A DNA stretch of 64,000 bases from Vagococcus xieshaowenii (GTDB lineage Bacteria > Bacillota > Bacilli > Lactobacillales > Vagococcaceae). Made by a program: the position numbers and the translations under genes. The notes beneath the pieces were generated by a model. That model saw only the letters and a list, made by a program, of their open reading frames with translations, searched no databases and was not told the origin of the DNA. The first letter of the stretch is position 1; each line of letters starts with the position of its first letter. The stretch covers positions 1,744,501 through 1,808,500 of the forward strand of contig NZ_CP038865.1 in the NCBI RefSeq assembly GCF_004792515.1, in the 5' to 3' direction. This document shows positions 26,337 to 35,856 of the stretch, in pieces.

Positions 26337-28928
26337 CTATCCTTTTAATTGGCGTTGCCATTCATTAATCAACGTCATCGCTTCAATGGGTGTCATCGTT
26401 AATAAGTTAGCCTGTTTGACGGATTCTAAAACGGCTGTTTCTTCCGAACTTACGTCATCAAATAACGATAATTGACCGACTTCTACGCTTGATTCAGCAA
26501 TAGCCGGCTCTTCTTCAGCTATAAAAGGTGCTGAGGTCTCACTACCTTCAAGCTGGTCTAAAATGACACTAGCTCGTGCTAATAATTGATCCGGTAAACC
26601 TGCTAATTTTGCCACATGGATACCATAGCTTTTATCGGCTGGTCCTGCCATCATTTTATGTAAAAAGACGACATCTCCATCTTTTTCCACTGCACCAACG
26701 TGAATATTCTCAAGACCTGGTAACGTTTGATCTAAGTCTGTTAATTCGTGGTAATGTGTAGAGAACAAGGTTTTCGCACCGACTTCTTGATGGATATATT
26801 CAACAATGGCTTCAGCCAATGCCATCCCGTCATAAGTAGCCGTTCCTCGACCAATTTCATCAAATAAGATGAGACTTTGTGGTGTGGCACGACGAAGAGC
26901 TTCATTAGCTTCCATCATTTCAACCATGAACGTACTTTGGCCAGAAATCAAATCATCTGAGGCGCCAATTCGGGTGAAAATTTGATCAAAAATTGGCATA
27001 ATTGCTGATTCTGCCGGGACAAAACAACCCATTTGTGCCATAATCACCGTCAAAGCTAATTGACGCATATACGTGCTTTTACCTGACATATTAGGTCCGG
27101 TAATTAATAAAATCATGGTTTCTGATGACATTTCTACTGTATTAGGCACGTACGTTTGATGACCTAATACTTTTTCAACAACCGGATGACGGCCTTCAAT
27201 TAAGCTTAGTTCTTTGCCATCTTCTATCATTGTTGGGCGCACATATTGATATTTTTCACTGACACTAGCAAAGCTTTGTAAGACATCAATCGCTGACACA
27301 GCTTTAGCGAGTGTTTGTAGTCGTTCAATTGACGCTTTGATGGCTTCACGTACTTGCAAGAATAGTTGATATTCGAGGCTCTGTGATTTCTCTTCAGCTT
27401 CTAAAATCAATCGTTCTTTTTCTTTTAATTCTGGCGTAATAAAGCGCTCGGCATTTGCTAATGTTTGTTTGCGATCATAGCGATTTTCTGGTACTAACTC
27501 TAATTGACTCTTTGTGACTTCAATATAATAACCAAACACACGGTTAAAGCCGATTTTTAATTTTTTGATGCCTGTTTCTTCACGTTCACGTGCTTCTAAT
27601 TCGGCAATCCAACGCTTCCCATTGGTCATCGCATCACGGTAGACATCTAGTTGTTCATCAAAACCTGGCTTGATGATATTCCCTTCTGTAATGGCAAGTG
27701 GCGCATCTTCATCAATTGCTTGCTCTATTAATGTTACGACATCTTGCACAGGATCCAACTTATCTAACAGTTCTACCCATTCACCTTGGTTAATTCCTTC
27801 TAATAACTCTCTAATAGCAGGTATTTGTTGTAATGAGACTTTCAGTTGTAACAAATCACGACCATTAACTGATCCATAAGCCACACGCCCAGCTAAGCGT
27901 TCCAAGTCATAAACGTTTTTTAAAGCTTCTTGTAAGTCTAATCGTTCAAAATAAGCATTTAAAAGTGAGGCTACCATATTTTGACGCGCTTCAATTTGGC
28001 TTGCTTGAATTAACGGACGGTCTAGCCATTGTTTTAATAAACGGCCACCCATTGCTGTTTTTGTTTCATCTAATAACCACAGTAACGTGCCTTGCTTTTT
28101 CCCTGATCGAATAGACTGACTTAATTCTAAATTAAATTTTGAATAATGATCTAACTTCAAGAAATGTGCTGGTTCATAACTTTGTGCTTGTTGTATATGG
28201 CCTAAGCTACGTTTTTGTGTATTACTTAAATAAGCCAATAATCGTTCAAGCACTTTGCGTTGTGTAGCATCATGGATATGTTCTGATAAGTAAGTGACTT
28301 CTGTGGTTACACTGCTTTCTAATTGACTAGAAAACAAGACGTTTAATCGTTGCGCTAATCGTTGTGTTAATGTCTCACTTATCTCACTCGTCAAGACGAC
28401 TTCTTTTGTCTGTAGACTACTGCACTCGTTTAAGACGCTCTCTTCATTCTCAAGCGTGCTAGTTTTTAACTCACCTGTGCTCAAGTCGACGTATGCAAAA
28501 CCATATCGATCAACGCTTGCATCGTAATAAAGAGCCGTTAAGTAGTTGTTCACTTTCGCATCTAAGCCTTTTGACTCCATTACCGTGCCTGGCGTAATCA
28601 AGCGAACCACTTCTCGCTTTACCATTCCTTTTGTTTCCTTAGGATCCTCTACTTGCTCACAAATAGCGACTTTATAGCCTTTTTCTATTAAGGTATCAAT
28701 ATAACCTTGCGCAGAATGATACGGAATCCCTGCCATTGGAATAGGGTTTTCAGCGTTTCTGTTACGGCTTGTTAATGTAATTTCTAAAATTTGTGAGGCA
28801 TTGGTTGCATCCTCATAAAACATTTCGTAAAAATCTCCCAGACGGTAAAAAAGAAAGGCATCAGGATACTGTGCCTTGATACCTAAATATTGTTCCATCA
28901 TTGGAGTTAACTTTGCTTGCTTGGACAA
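26337..28928 (-). CDS. mutS: DNA mismatch repair protein MutS
   Basis: 863 residues, full length. The mismatch-reading Phe-x-Glu motif is in RLGDFYEMF (about 30-38). The ATPase has Walker [10 protein letters not shown] (about 609-617), Walker B with DEIGRGTAT near 689 and the FSTHYHELT loop. A C-terminal tail of about 60 residues precedes the end. It recognises mismatches and recruits MutL. The gene lies between ymcA and mutL with gaps of 15 and 11 bp. Confidence 0.98.
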   Translation of the reverse strand: MSKQAKLTPMMEQYLGIKAQYPDAFLFYRLGDFYEMFYEDATNASQILEITLTSRNRNAENPIPMAGIPYHSAQGYIDTLIEKGYKVAICEQVEDPKETKGMVKREVVRLITPGTVMESKGLDAKVNNYLTALYYDASVDRYGFAYVDLSTGELKTSTLENEESVLNECSSLQTKEVVLTSEISETLTQRLAQRLNVLFSSQLESSVTTEVTYLSEHIHDATQRKVLERLLAYLSNTQKRSLGHIQQAQSYEPAHFLKLDHYSKFNLELSQSIRSGKKQGTLLWLLDETKTAMGGRLLKQWLDRPLIQASQIEARQNMVASLLNAYFERLDLQEALKNVYDLERLAGRVAYGSVNGRDLLQLKVSLQQIPAIRELLEGINQGEWVELLDKLDPVQDVVTLIEQAIDEDAPLAITEGNIIKPGFDEQLDVYRDAMTNGKRWIAELEAREREETGIKKLKIGFNRVFGYYIEVTKSQLELVPENRYDRKQTLANAERFITPELKEKERLILEAEEKSQSLEYQLFLQVREAIKASIERLQTLAKAVSAIDVLQSFASVSEKYQYVRPTMIEDGKELSLIEGRHPVVEKVLGHQTYVPNTVEMSSETMILLITGPNMSGKSTYMRQLALTVIMAQMGCFVPAESAIMPIFDQIFTRIGASDDLISGQSTFMVEMMEANEALRRATPQSLILFDEIGRGTATYDGMALAEAIVEYIHQEVGAKTLFSTHYHELTDLDQTLPGLENIHVGAVEKDGDVVFLHKMMAGPADKSYGIHVAKLAGLPDQLLARASVILDQLEGSETSAPFIAEEEPAIAESSVEVGQLSLFDDVSSEETAVLESVKQANLLTMTPIEAMTLINEWQRQLKG

Positions 28929-28943
28929 ACGGATTCACTCCTT

Positions 28944-29354
28944 CTAATTCTCTTTATCTTGTAAGTTTAGCGCATTTTCAAACTTTAATGCTAATTGAAT
29001 ATTTACTTCTTTTTCCACTAAATTCGTGACATATTGTAATAAATCATTGGCTTCAATCAAACGTTGACGATACGTCACCACTAACGGATGCTCTTCAAAT
29101 TCTTTCATCAATACATCCGCTTTTTTTATGGCTTCACGTTCTGCAATAGGTTTGCCATAATGTGCAAACTTTACTGCTTGTTTCTGTTCATGTTTAATGG
29201 CTTCGGCAATCTCTAATAACTTTGGATGATTCTTAGCCTGATCCTCAATTGCTTTATACGCTATAATGATTGGATTCTCAGCTAGCTCTGCTAATAAATC
29301 TTGCAACGCGGCTTCAACCGTTTGTTCCATTTGAAATTTATCTGCTTCACTCAT
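28944..29354 (-). CDS. ymcA: YlbF/YmcA-family protein (RicA-like)
   Basis: 136 residues, almost entirely helical and charged, with PIIIAYKAIEDQAKNHPKL and VVTYRQRLIEANDLLQYV as the typical YlbF/YmcA blocks. In Bacillus these proteins form the Ric complex with YaaT, which guides RNase Y maturation of polycistronic mRNAs. Placement just upstream of mutS and after ymdB matches Firmicutes order and supports YmcA over YlbF. No complete cysteine cluster is visible. Confidence 0.85.
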   Translation of the reverse strand: MSEADKFQMEQTVEAALQDLLAELAENPIIIAYKAIEDQAKNHPKLLEIAEAIKHEQKQAVKFAHYGKPIAEREAIKKADVLMKEFEEHPLVVTYRQRLIEANDLLQYVTNLVEKEVNIQLALKFENALNLQDKEN

Positions 29355-29370
29355 GATTTATTCTCCATTA

Positions 29371-30171
29371 TTATCCTCTAAACGGATGATCTTCATTGAT
29401 TAATCCATTCGTAATTTTCGTTGCTTTTCCTGTTTTATCATTAATATCTATCACACAATATGACAGAATGCCTCGACCATGCTCAACTACTTCAAAACGA
29501 TGAGGTAAGGCTGTCATAAATTTATTAATAACATTATCACGTTGCATCCCTAAAATTCCATCATATGGTCCCGTCATACCCACATCTGTTAAATACGCTG
29601 TCCCTTGTGGTAAAATTCGGGCATCTGAGGTCTGAACATGCGTATGAGTTCCCACAACTGCTGATACTTGGCCATCTAAAAACCAACCAATCGCTTGCTT
29701 TTCACTTGTTGTTTCCGCATGAAAATCAACAAAAATAAACGGTGTACGTTTACGTGCTTCAGCTACTAATTCTTCGATTTTTGCAAATGGGTCATCAATT
29801 GGTGTCATGAATGTACGTCCTTGTAAGTTAATCACGGCTAGTTCAATTGCATTAACCTTCACATAGACAATCCCTGTTCCTGGTGTACTAGCTTCAGGAA
29901 AATTCGCTGGACGAACCATTTTAGGCGCACGGTCGATAAATTCAAAGATTTCTCGATTATCCCATGTATGATTGCCTAACGTTACAACGTCAGCGCCATC
30001 TTGTAACAGTTTTTTATAAATTTTCTCAGTAATACCACGACCACCGGCAGCATTTTCGCCGTTCACAATCGTTACCTGAGGTTTTTCTTTTTGTTTTAGT
30101 TTTGGGAGATATTCTGTAATTAAGTCTCTTCCTAAAGAACCCACTACATCTCCGACAAATAATATGCGCAT
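29371..30171 (-). CDS. ymdB: YmdB-type metallophosphoesterase
   Basis: 266 residues (TIGR00282 class). Metal-binding motifs: FVGDVVGSLGRD, VNGENAAGG, LGNHTWDN, VDFHAETTSEK and GTHTHVQTSDA. Family members hydrolyse 2',3'-cyclic nucleotides and affect RNase Y-dependent RNA turnover and colony behaviour in Bacillus. It leads the leftward block ymdB-ymcA-mutS-mutL-maf-msrB; the gap to ymcA is 16 bp. Confidence 0.95.
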   Translation of the reverse strand: MRILFVGDVVGSLGRDLITEYLPKLKQKEKPQVTIVNGENAAGGRGITEKIYKKLLQDGADVVTLGNHTWDNREIFEFIDRAPKMVRPANFPEASTPGTGIVYVKVNAIELAVINLQGRTFMTPIDDPFAKIEELVAEARKRTPFIFVDFHAETTSEKQAIGWFLDGQVSAVVGTHTHVQTSDARILPQGTAYLTDVGMTGPYDGILGMQRDNVINKFMTALPHRFEVVEHGRGILSYCVIDINDKTGKATKITNGLINEDHPFRG

Positions 30172-30264
30172 TTACGCTTCCTCTTCTCTTTTTATCATCA
30201 TGTCTTATTTTATCAATAAATCGCCTTAATTAAAAGTAACGTATTTTTTAATGCTACTTATTTT

Positions 30265-30300
30265 ACAAAAAAACAGACTCCTTGAATAAGGAATCTGTTT
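30265..30300 (-). terminator. Terminator of the EIIA gene
   Basis: AAACAGA(C)TCCTT/AAGGA(A)TCTGTTT stem (30271-30283 with 30288-30300, one mismatch). The leftward U-tract is the A-run 30267-30273. Confidence 0.8.
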
Positions 30301-30312
30301 GAATTCTAACTA

Positions 30313-30804
30313 TTAGGCAACTGTTACGGTTGCTACTTCTTCTTGAGCAGCTACTGCATGCTCGTTAACGGTTGAAACAGCACTTACTTTGTCCATGTTA
30401 GTTACGACTACTACAATCGTTGACGTCGTGTTAGTTTCGGCCAATTTAGCTAGATCCATGTTAGCTAATTTAGTTGCCGGTGTAACGGCTTGTCCTTCTG
30501 TTACAAATACCTCAAACGGTTCGCCTTTTAATTCTACCGTGTCGATTCCCATATGAACTAAAATTTCTAAACCTTCTTCAGTTTCAATCGTAATTGCATG
30601 CTTTGTTGGAAAAACACTCACGACTTTCCCTACTACTGGTGCGAATACTTCTTCCGTTTCAGGTTTTACGGCATAACCATCACCTAACATTTTAGATGAA
30701 AAGACACCATCGCCTACTGCTTCCAGTGGAATAGCTGTTCCTTTAGCGACTGCGTGAAATGATACTGTTGTTTCTTTTTTATTTTTTTTGAATAATCCAA
30801 ACAT
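30313..30804 (-). CDS. PTS glucose-type EIIA protein
   Basis: 163 residues, a free-standing EIIA-Glc (Crr-like) domain. The phosphoryl-accepting His is His84 in ILVHMGIDTV, with the partner His69 in FPTKHAITIE. It takes phosphate from HPr and passes it to an EIIB(C). The C-terminal 20 residues (VNEHAVAAQEEVATVTVA) form a low-complexity Ala/Val/Glu tail. It lies 21 bp behind the GlcT-like antiterminator and is probably under the same control. No EIIBC gene is in the window. Confidence 0.93.
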   Translation of the reverse strand: MFGLFKKNKKETTVSFHAVAKGTAIPLEAVGDGVFSSKMLGDGYAVKPETEEVFAPVVGKVVSVFPTKHAITIETEEGLEILVHMGIDTVELKGEPFEVFVTEGQAVTPATKLANMDLAKLAETNTTSTIVVVVTNMDKVSAVSTVNEHAVAAQEEVATVTVA

Positions 30805-30825
30805 GATGTTGCCTCCTAATATTTT

Positions 30826-31677
30826 TTATTCTTTATGATCAGATGATTGTACCTGATTTTTTAAACGTTCAATATGTAACGTTAGATAACCAATTTCCTC
30901 GCTAGGAATGTTGAGATGATAATAATGATTGATAGACGATGTCACATCTAAAGCGATTTGATAACTTGCTTCATACTTCGTTTTAACGATATCTAGAACA
31001 TCTTGATCCATACTATGTAACTTTCCTTGATAGACACGTTCAATCGCGTAACGTAAATGCAAGACCAAACGAGAATAATCTAGACTGTTAGACATTTTTG
31101 AAAAATCAATCGCCAAACGCTCACCAATTAGTTCCACCATTTCGGAAACGATGGTCACTTCCCGTAAGCTTTTAGATGGATTGGTTTTACCGTTAATGGC
31201 ACTATGAAAATGAATCGCAATATACGCGGCTTCATCTAAAGGGAAATCTAAAGAAAAATGTTTCTTCAAACGAGCCACTGCCCACTGTGCTATTCTGAAT
31301 TCATCCGGATACATGATCTGAATTTCATTCAATAATTTATTTTGCATAATGATGCCTGATTTCATTCTTTCTACCGCAAAAGCAATATGATCGGCTAAGA
31401 CTAAGTGAATATGTTCGTTCATGTTAAGGTTCAACGCTTTTTCTGCTTCTGCGATAATTTCTTCTGAAATAATAAAAAATTCCGGATGAATATGTTCTAA
31501 TAGTTGCATCATCTTATTTTTACTTTCATCCGTCACATATACACGTTCCACTTCTTCTGGACGAATCACATCATGACGCTTTCGGGAAAACCCAATCCCT
31601 TTACCTGTCACAATCTTATCTTGTCCCTCATCACATACAAGTACAGCATTTTGATTGAATACTTTTAATACTTTCAT
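30826..31677 (-). CDS. glcT: BglG-family transcription antiterminator, GlcT-like
   Basis: 283 residues. The N-terminal co-antiterminator RNA-binding domain (about 1-60, MKVLKVFNQNAVLVCDEG...GKGIGFSRK) is followed by two PRD domains whose regulatory histidines lie in HIHLVLADHI, YIAIHFHSAI, LVLHLRYAIE and YLTLHIERL. When dephosphorylated by an active glucose PTS it binds an RNA element and prevents termination. The start at 31677 has AAGGAG; the upstream in-frame codon lacks one. A candidate RNA target and terminator lie in its own leader, implying autoregulation together with the EIIA gene. Confidence 0.88.
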   Translation of the reverse strand: MKVLKVFNQNAVLVCDEGQDKIVTGKGIGFSRKRHDVIRPEEVERVYVTDESKNKMMQLLEHIHPEFFIISEEIIAEAEKALNLNMNEHIHLVLADHIAFAVERMKSGIIMQNKLLNEIQIMYPDEFRIAQWAVARLKKHFSLDFPLDEAAYIAIHFHSAINGKTNPSKSLREVTIVSEMVELIGERLAIDFSKMSNSLDYSRLVLHLRYAIERVYQGKLHSMDQDVLDIVKTKYEASYQIALDVTSSINHYYHLNIPSEEIGYLTLHIERLKNQVQSSDHKE

Positions 31678-31689
31678 AAACGTCTCCTT

Positions 31690-31774
31690 AACTATAAAAA
31701 AATAGACACAGAAATAAGAGCTTGTGTTTCTTTTCAAGTTCTTAGTTCCATGCCTAGTATTATCCAGTCACATG
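31690..31774 (-). promoter_or_regulatory. Candidate ribonucleic antiterminator (RAT) and overlapping terminator in the glcT leader
   Basis: On the minus strand CATGTGACTGG...CTAGGCATG (31749-31774) folds as CATG(TGA)CTGG/CTAG(G)CATG, a shape like the GlcT-type RAT. Downstream AG(AA)ACACA/TGTGTCT followed by ATTTTTTT (about 31690-31728) forms a weak terminator before the glcT start. A 13-nt near repeat, CATGYCTAGTATT on the plus strand, occurs at 31749 and 31771. The assignment rests on shape and on the neighbouring antiterminator gene. Confidence 0.5.
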
Positions 31775-31829
31775 TCTAGTATTTAACTAAATTATAAAGG
31801 TTTCTGTTCAAAAATCAAGAGATTTTTCA

Positions 31830-32684
31830 TTACTGATTAATCGTTCTCACTAAATGAACTTCCTTACAAAAACCACGAAACGCATTATACACACGTTTAG
31901 CACGTGAATAATTTTGACACAAACCAAAAACAGTGGGACCACTACCACTCATTAATGCCGCATCTGCTCCGTATTTAAGCATCTTGTCTTTAATTTCTCT
32001 TACCACTGGACGACGCATCATTGTCGCACGTTCCATTGAATTGCCCATCAAACTAATCATTTTATCGTAATCTTGTTCAATGATACTTGCTTTTAAACCT
32101 TGAATATCTGGATGTTCAATTCCTCGCATATCAAAATCCGCAAAAATCTTGCGAGTAGAGACACTAAACTGGGGCTTTACAATCACAACCCAACATTGTG
32201 GCATCGCTGGAATTGGCTGTACAATTTCACCACGACCAGCTACAAAGGCAGTTGTCCCATGAACACAATACGGGACGTCCGTTCCAACCTGAAAACCAAT
32301 CGCGCTCATTTCTTCTGTAGTCAAACCGAGATTCCATAACTTGTTAACCCCTCTTAGAACAGCAGCCGCATCACTACTACCCCCGCCAAGTCCAGCAGCT
32401 ACAGGAATCGTCTTTTTAATTTCAACAGACAGACCTTGTTTAATACCGAATTGCTCTTTTACTAGCGACACTGCTTGATACACATTATTCTTCTCATCCA
32501 CGGGTAAAAAAGTCGCATTTGTTCGTACGATAATCTGGTCCTTTGGCAATTCATTGATTATTAACTTATCTGCTAAATCGACACTTGCCATAATCATTTC
32601 TAGGTCATGATAGCCATCTTCACGCTTACGAAGAACATCTAAGCCTAGATTGATTTTAGCTGGCGCTTTTTCAATGATTTCCAT
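31830..32684 (-). CDS. ispE: 4-diphosphocytidyl-2-C-methyl-D-erythritol kinase (IspE)
   Basis: 284 residues of the GHMP kinase family. KAPAKINLGLDVLRKREDGYHDL is the IspE opening (given across residues 5-27), with the ATP loop PVAAGLGGGSSDAAAVL and the C-terminal MSGSGPTVFG. It phosphorylates CDP-methylerythritol in the MEP isoprenoid route. Most Lactobacillales use the mevalonate route instead and may carry ispE as an orphan; no other MEP gene is in the window. The start at ATG 32684 has AAGGA 9 bp upstream and is preferred to the TTG three codons earlier. Confidence 0.92.
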   Translation of the reverse strand: MEIIEKAPAKINLGLDVLRKREDGYHDLEMIMASVDLADKLIINELPKDQIIVRTNATFLPVDEKNNVYQAVSLVKEQFGIKQGLSVEIKKTIPVAAGLGGGSSDAAAVLRGVNKLWNLGLTTEEMSAIGFQVGTDVPYCVHGTTAFVAGRGEIVQPIPAMPQCWVVIVKPQFSVSTRKIFADFDMRGIEHPDIQGLKASIIEQDYDKMISLMGNSMERATMMRRPVVREIKDKMLKYGADAALMSGSGPTVFGLCQNYSRAKRVYNAFRGFCKEVHLVRTINQ

Positions 32685-32784
32685 AGCTATCAATCCTTAC
32701 TAAATTTTATTAAGTTCATGATAACATATTTTAATAGTTGAGAAACTAAAAAAGAGCTTCAAACCAGCACGCTTATAAAAAAAT

Positions 32785-32817
32785 AAACAAAGTGATGACA
32801 AAATCATCACTTTGTTT
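32785..32817 (-). terminator. Terminator of the pot operon
   Basis: A perfect 14-bp stem AAACAAAGTGATGA/TCATCACTTTGTTT, loop CAAAA. The leftward U-tract is the A-run 32777-32783. It lies 325 bp beyond potD, so the tandem repeats fall in the operon's 3' untranslated region. Confidence 0.88.
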
Positions 32818-32885
32818 GTGGATTTGGTATTAGCTAGAAGAGACTTGTAGATATTCTGTAGCTTTCAAACAAAAGTTAAAAGCAT

Positions 32886-33141
32886 CCTCAAGCACTTTTC
32901 TCAATCCGGCTTTCGGAGGCTACTTTTTTCGACAATATGTTGTGACTCTCAAAAATTGTTGTACCATTTTCGTCGTCCCACGCATATTGCTCAAAAGTAA
33001 ACCGCCCCCTCAAGCACTTTTCTCAATCCGGCTTTCGGAGGCTACTTTTTTCGACAATATGTTGTGACTCTCAAAAATTGTTGTACCATTTTCGTCGTCC
33101 CACGCATATTGCTCAAAAGTAAACCGCTCCTCAAGCACTTT
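32886..33141 (-). repeat. Tandem ~121-bp repeat abutting the potD stop codon
   Basis: Two nearly identical units, 32886-33007 (122 bp) and 33008-33128 (121 bp), plus the first 13 bp of a third unit up to the potD stop. They differ only around the joint. Read leftward, each unit holds an open frame; in the unit next to potD it begins directly after the TAG, in potD's own frame, and runs 43 codons (33141-33013) before TGA, with YAWDDENGTTIFESHNIL in its centre. A degraded further unit may precede 32886. The unit has small internal inverted repeats (ACAAT...ATTGT, CCG...CGG) but no clear terminal repeats. I do not know the family. Confidence 0.85.
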
Positions 33142-34215
33142 CTAGTTCCGATGCATCTTAAATTCTAAGAATAATTCATTATAAATACTTAGATAATCTA
33201 AGCCTAAATCTTCGTAAACTTCTAAATTATTAATGACTTCATCACTTGGATAAAATTGTTCATCGCTAGTGATTTCTTCAGGCATTAAGGCTAAAGCTTT
33301 TTTATTTGGTGTAGCATAACCAATATATTCAGCATTTTGTGCCGCATTTTCTGGCTCCAACATGAAATTAATAAAGTCATACGCACCATCAATATTTTTA
33401 GCGGTTTTAGGGATTACAATGTTATCAAACCATAGATTAGACCCTTCATTTGGGATCACATAGTGTAAATGTTCATTGCTATCAACCATTTCAGAGGCTT
33501 CTCCTGAAAATGTTACCGCAACTGTTGCTTCTTCATTAATCATATACATTTTGATTTCATCAGCAACAATCGCCTTGACACTTCCAGTTAATCGACTTAA
33601 TTTTTCTGATGCTTGTTTTAATTCCTTATCGTCTGTACTGTTCAATGAGTGACCGTCACTATTCAAGGCTAAGCCCATCACTTCACGAGCCCCATCAATT
33701 AACATCAAACTATTATGAACTTCTGGCTTCCACAAGTCATCCCAATGCTGAATATCTTCTTCATTGAATTGTTTATCATTATAAATAATTCCTAGCGTAC
33801 CCCAGAAATAAGGAATCGAGTATTGATTCCCTGGATCAAAATCTAAATTTAAGAAACGTGGATCGATTTCATCAATCCCTTTGATTTTAGAATAATCTAG
33901 AGGATGTAACATCTCTTCTTTCATCATTTTCTGAATCATGTATTCACTTGGAATCGTTAAGTCATAAGACGTTCCACCTTGTTTAATTTTGGTAAACATC
34001 GCTTCATTTGAGTCAAATGTTTCATAACTTACTTTATAACCTGTTTCTTGCTCGAATTTCTTAATTAAATCAGGGTCAATGTAGTCTCCCCAGTTATAAA
34101 TCGTTAAGGTATTGCTACCCGTATGACCTTGTGAGGTACGCATATGACGACCTGTAAAGAAGAGTACTGCAATAATGGCAATAATGCCGATTAAAAGAAC
34201 TTTTAATTTTTTCAT
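33142..34215 (-). CDS. potD: Spermidine/putrescine ABC transporter substrate-binding protein PotD
   Basis: 357 residues. A hydrophobic N-terminal segment (about 5-21) leads to LTIYNWGDYIDPDLIKKFE, the classic polyamine-binding opening. FWGTLGIIYND, GAREVMGLALN and SNLWFDNIVIPKTAKN follow. It captures polyamines outside the membrane. There is no lipobox cysteine after the hydrophobic segment, so it may be held by an uncleaved anchor rather than a lipid. The ATG overlaps the potC stop by 4 bp, indicating translational coupling. The stop codon adjoins a repeat unit. Confidence 0.95.
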   Translation of the reverse strand: MKKLKVLLIGIIAIIAVLFFTGRHMRTSQGHTGSNTLTIYNWGDYIDPDLIKKFEQETGYKVSYETFDSNEAMFTKIKQGGTSYDLTIPSEYMIQKMMKEEMLHPLDYSKIKGIDEIDPRFLNLDFDPGNQYSIPYFWGTLGIIYNDKQFNEEDIQHWDDLWKPEVHNSLMLIDGAREVMGLALNSDGHSLNSTDDKELKQASEKLSRLTGSVKAIVADEIKMYMINEEATVAVTFSGEASEMVDSNEHLHYVIPNEGSNLWFDNIVIPKTAKNIDGAYDFINFMLEPENAAQNAEYIGYATPNKKALALMPEEITSDEQFYPSDEVINNLEVYEDLGLDYLSIYNELFLEFKMHRN

Positions 34216-35042
34216 AGTAAGTCAGCCACCTCTTTTTGTTTCTTACCATTCAGACGTTGTTTTTTCGTTGTATTCTCTTGGCTGATGAAATAGTAGCCGG
34301 CTACTAACAACATAGAGAATAAGAATAATAACGTACTTAGCGCATTGATTTCTAAACTAATCCCTTGACGCGCACGTGAATAGATTTCAACTGCTAACGT
34401 TGAAAAACCGTTACCTGTAACGAAAAAAGTTACCGCAAAATCATCTAATGAATACGTAAAAGCCATGAAATAACCGGCAATAATACCCGGTGTGATGAAT
34501 GGCACAATCACTTTACGAATAATTTGCCAATTAGTTGCACCCAAGTCTTTGGCGGCATCGACTAATGACGGATTCATTTCTTTTAATTTCGGTAAAACCA
34601 TTAACACCACAATAGGAATACTAAACGCAACATGGGATAACATAACCGAAAGAAAATTCAAACTAATGCCTAGCATAGTAAAGAAGATTAAAAAACTTGC
34701 CCCAATAATAACGTCAGGCGACACCATCAAAATATTGTTTAAACTTAGTAACAAGTTACGACGCTCTACTTTTTTAGTGTAGTAGATCATCATCGCACCA
34801 AACGTACCGATTACGGTTGCAATTAACGCAGATAGGAACGCTAATAAGAACGTGTCCGCTACAATTAATAATAAGCGTTTATCTTCGAATAACGCTTGAT
34901 AATGTTCCCACGTAAAACCTGTAAAACCGTTCATATCACCACCGGCATTAAACGAGTAAAACGTTAAGTAAAAAATAGGTAAATACAAAATCACAAAAAC
35001 TAAAAGTAAATATAAGTTAGACCACTTGAATGATTTTTTCAT
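34212..35042 (-). CDS. potC: Spermidine/putrescine ABC transporter permease PotC
   Basis: 276 residues, six hydrophobic segments. The EAA loop, PSLVDAAKDLGATNWQIIRKV (near 168-188, contacts the ATPase), is standard. It forms the translocation pore with PotB. Its start overlaps the potB stop by one base. The C-terminus QRLNGKKQKEVADLL is short and cytoplasmic. Confidence 0.96.
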   Translation of the reverse strand: MKKSFKWSNLYLLLVFVILYLPIFYLTFYSFNAGGDMNGFTGFTWEHYQALFEDKRLLLIVADTFLLAFLSALIATVIGTFGAMMIYYTKKVERRNLLLSLNNILMVSPDVIIGASFLIFFTMLGISLNFLSVMLSHVAFSIPIVVLMVLPKLKEMNPSLVDAAKDLGATNWQIIRKVIVPFITPGIIAGYFMAFTYSLDDFAVTFFVTGNGFSTLAVEIYSRARQGISLEINALSTLLFLFSMLLVAGYYFISQENTTKKQRLNGKKQKEVADLL

Positions 35043-35854
35043 TACTTCACTTTCACTCCTTTACGTTTTTTCTCACCGGTTGCCGTCATAATAAGTAGCA
35101 TCGCAACGATTAATACCACGCCAATCGTCGATCCCATTCCCCAGTTTTGTGTCACCATGAAGTGTTCTTCAATAGCTGTCCCTAGCGTAATCACACGATT
35201 ACCACCAATCAAACGCGTCAACATGAATAAACTTAACGATGGGATGAATACCGCTTGAACACCACTACGGACTCCGTTCATTGATAGTGGGAAAATTACA
35301 CGACGAAACGTTTGCCAACTATTAGCTCCTAAGTCACGACTTGCGCTAATTAATGATGGATTCAATTCTTCCAAGGCATTAAAAATAGGGATTACCATAA
35401 ACGGTATTTCAATATAAGCCGCTACCATGATAAAACTTAAATCAGTAAATAAAATTTGTTGACGTCCAATGCCCATAAAAGATAAAAAGTTGTTCACACT
35501 GCCATTAATACTAAAAATCCCAATAAACGCATAAGCTTTCAACAATAAATTAATCCATGTTGGTAAAATAATTAACATAAGCCATAGCTGTTTATGTTTT
35601 GTCTTGCTTAATAAATAAGCCGTTGGATAGCTAATAAGTAGTACAACTAGCGTGATTAGACCTGCGTAGATTAACGAATTCAACGTCATACGAAGACTCG
35701 TACTCGAGGTGAAATAGTTCTTATAGTTAGCTAGTGTAAAACCGCCACTACTATCTATAAATGAATAATAAACAATCAACAGTACCGGTGCGACAACAAA
35801 TAATAATAGCCATAATACATAAGGAATAGAATAAACACGTTTTGTATTGGTCAC
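35042..35854 (-). CDS. potB: Spermidine/putrescine ABC transporter permease PotB
   Basis: 270 residues, six hydrophobic segments. The EAA loop NPSLISASRDLGANSWQTFRR pairs with PotA. TWINLLLKAYAFIGIF is the conserved segment before it. The gene starts 2 bp after potA and shares a base with potC, so all four pot genes are one unit. Confidence 0.96.
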   Translation of the reverse strand: MTNTKRVYSIPYVLWLLLFVVAPVLLIVYYSFIDSSGGFTLANYKNYFTSSTSLRMTLNSLIYAGLITLVVLLISYPTAYLLSKTKHKQLWLMLIILPTWINLLLKAYAFIGIFSINGSVNNFLSFMGIGRQQILFTDLSFIMVAAYIEIPFMVIPIFNALEELNPSLISASRDLGANSWQTFRRVIFPLSMNGVRSGVQAVFIPSLSLFMLTRLIGGNRVITLGTAIEEHFMVTQNWGMGSTIGVVLIVAMLLIMTATGEKKRKGVKVK

Positions 35855-35856
35855 TG

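Noticed and set aside
32886-33141. CRISPR array
   Set aside because: Only two full units of about 121 bp without short repeats and variable spacers.
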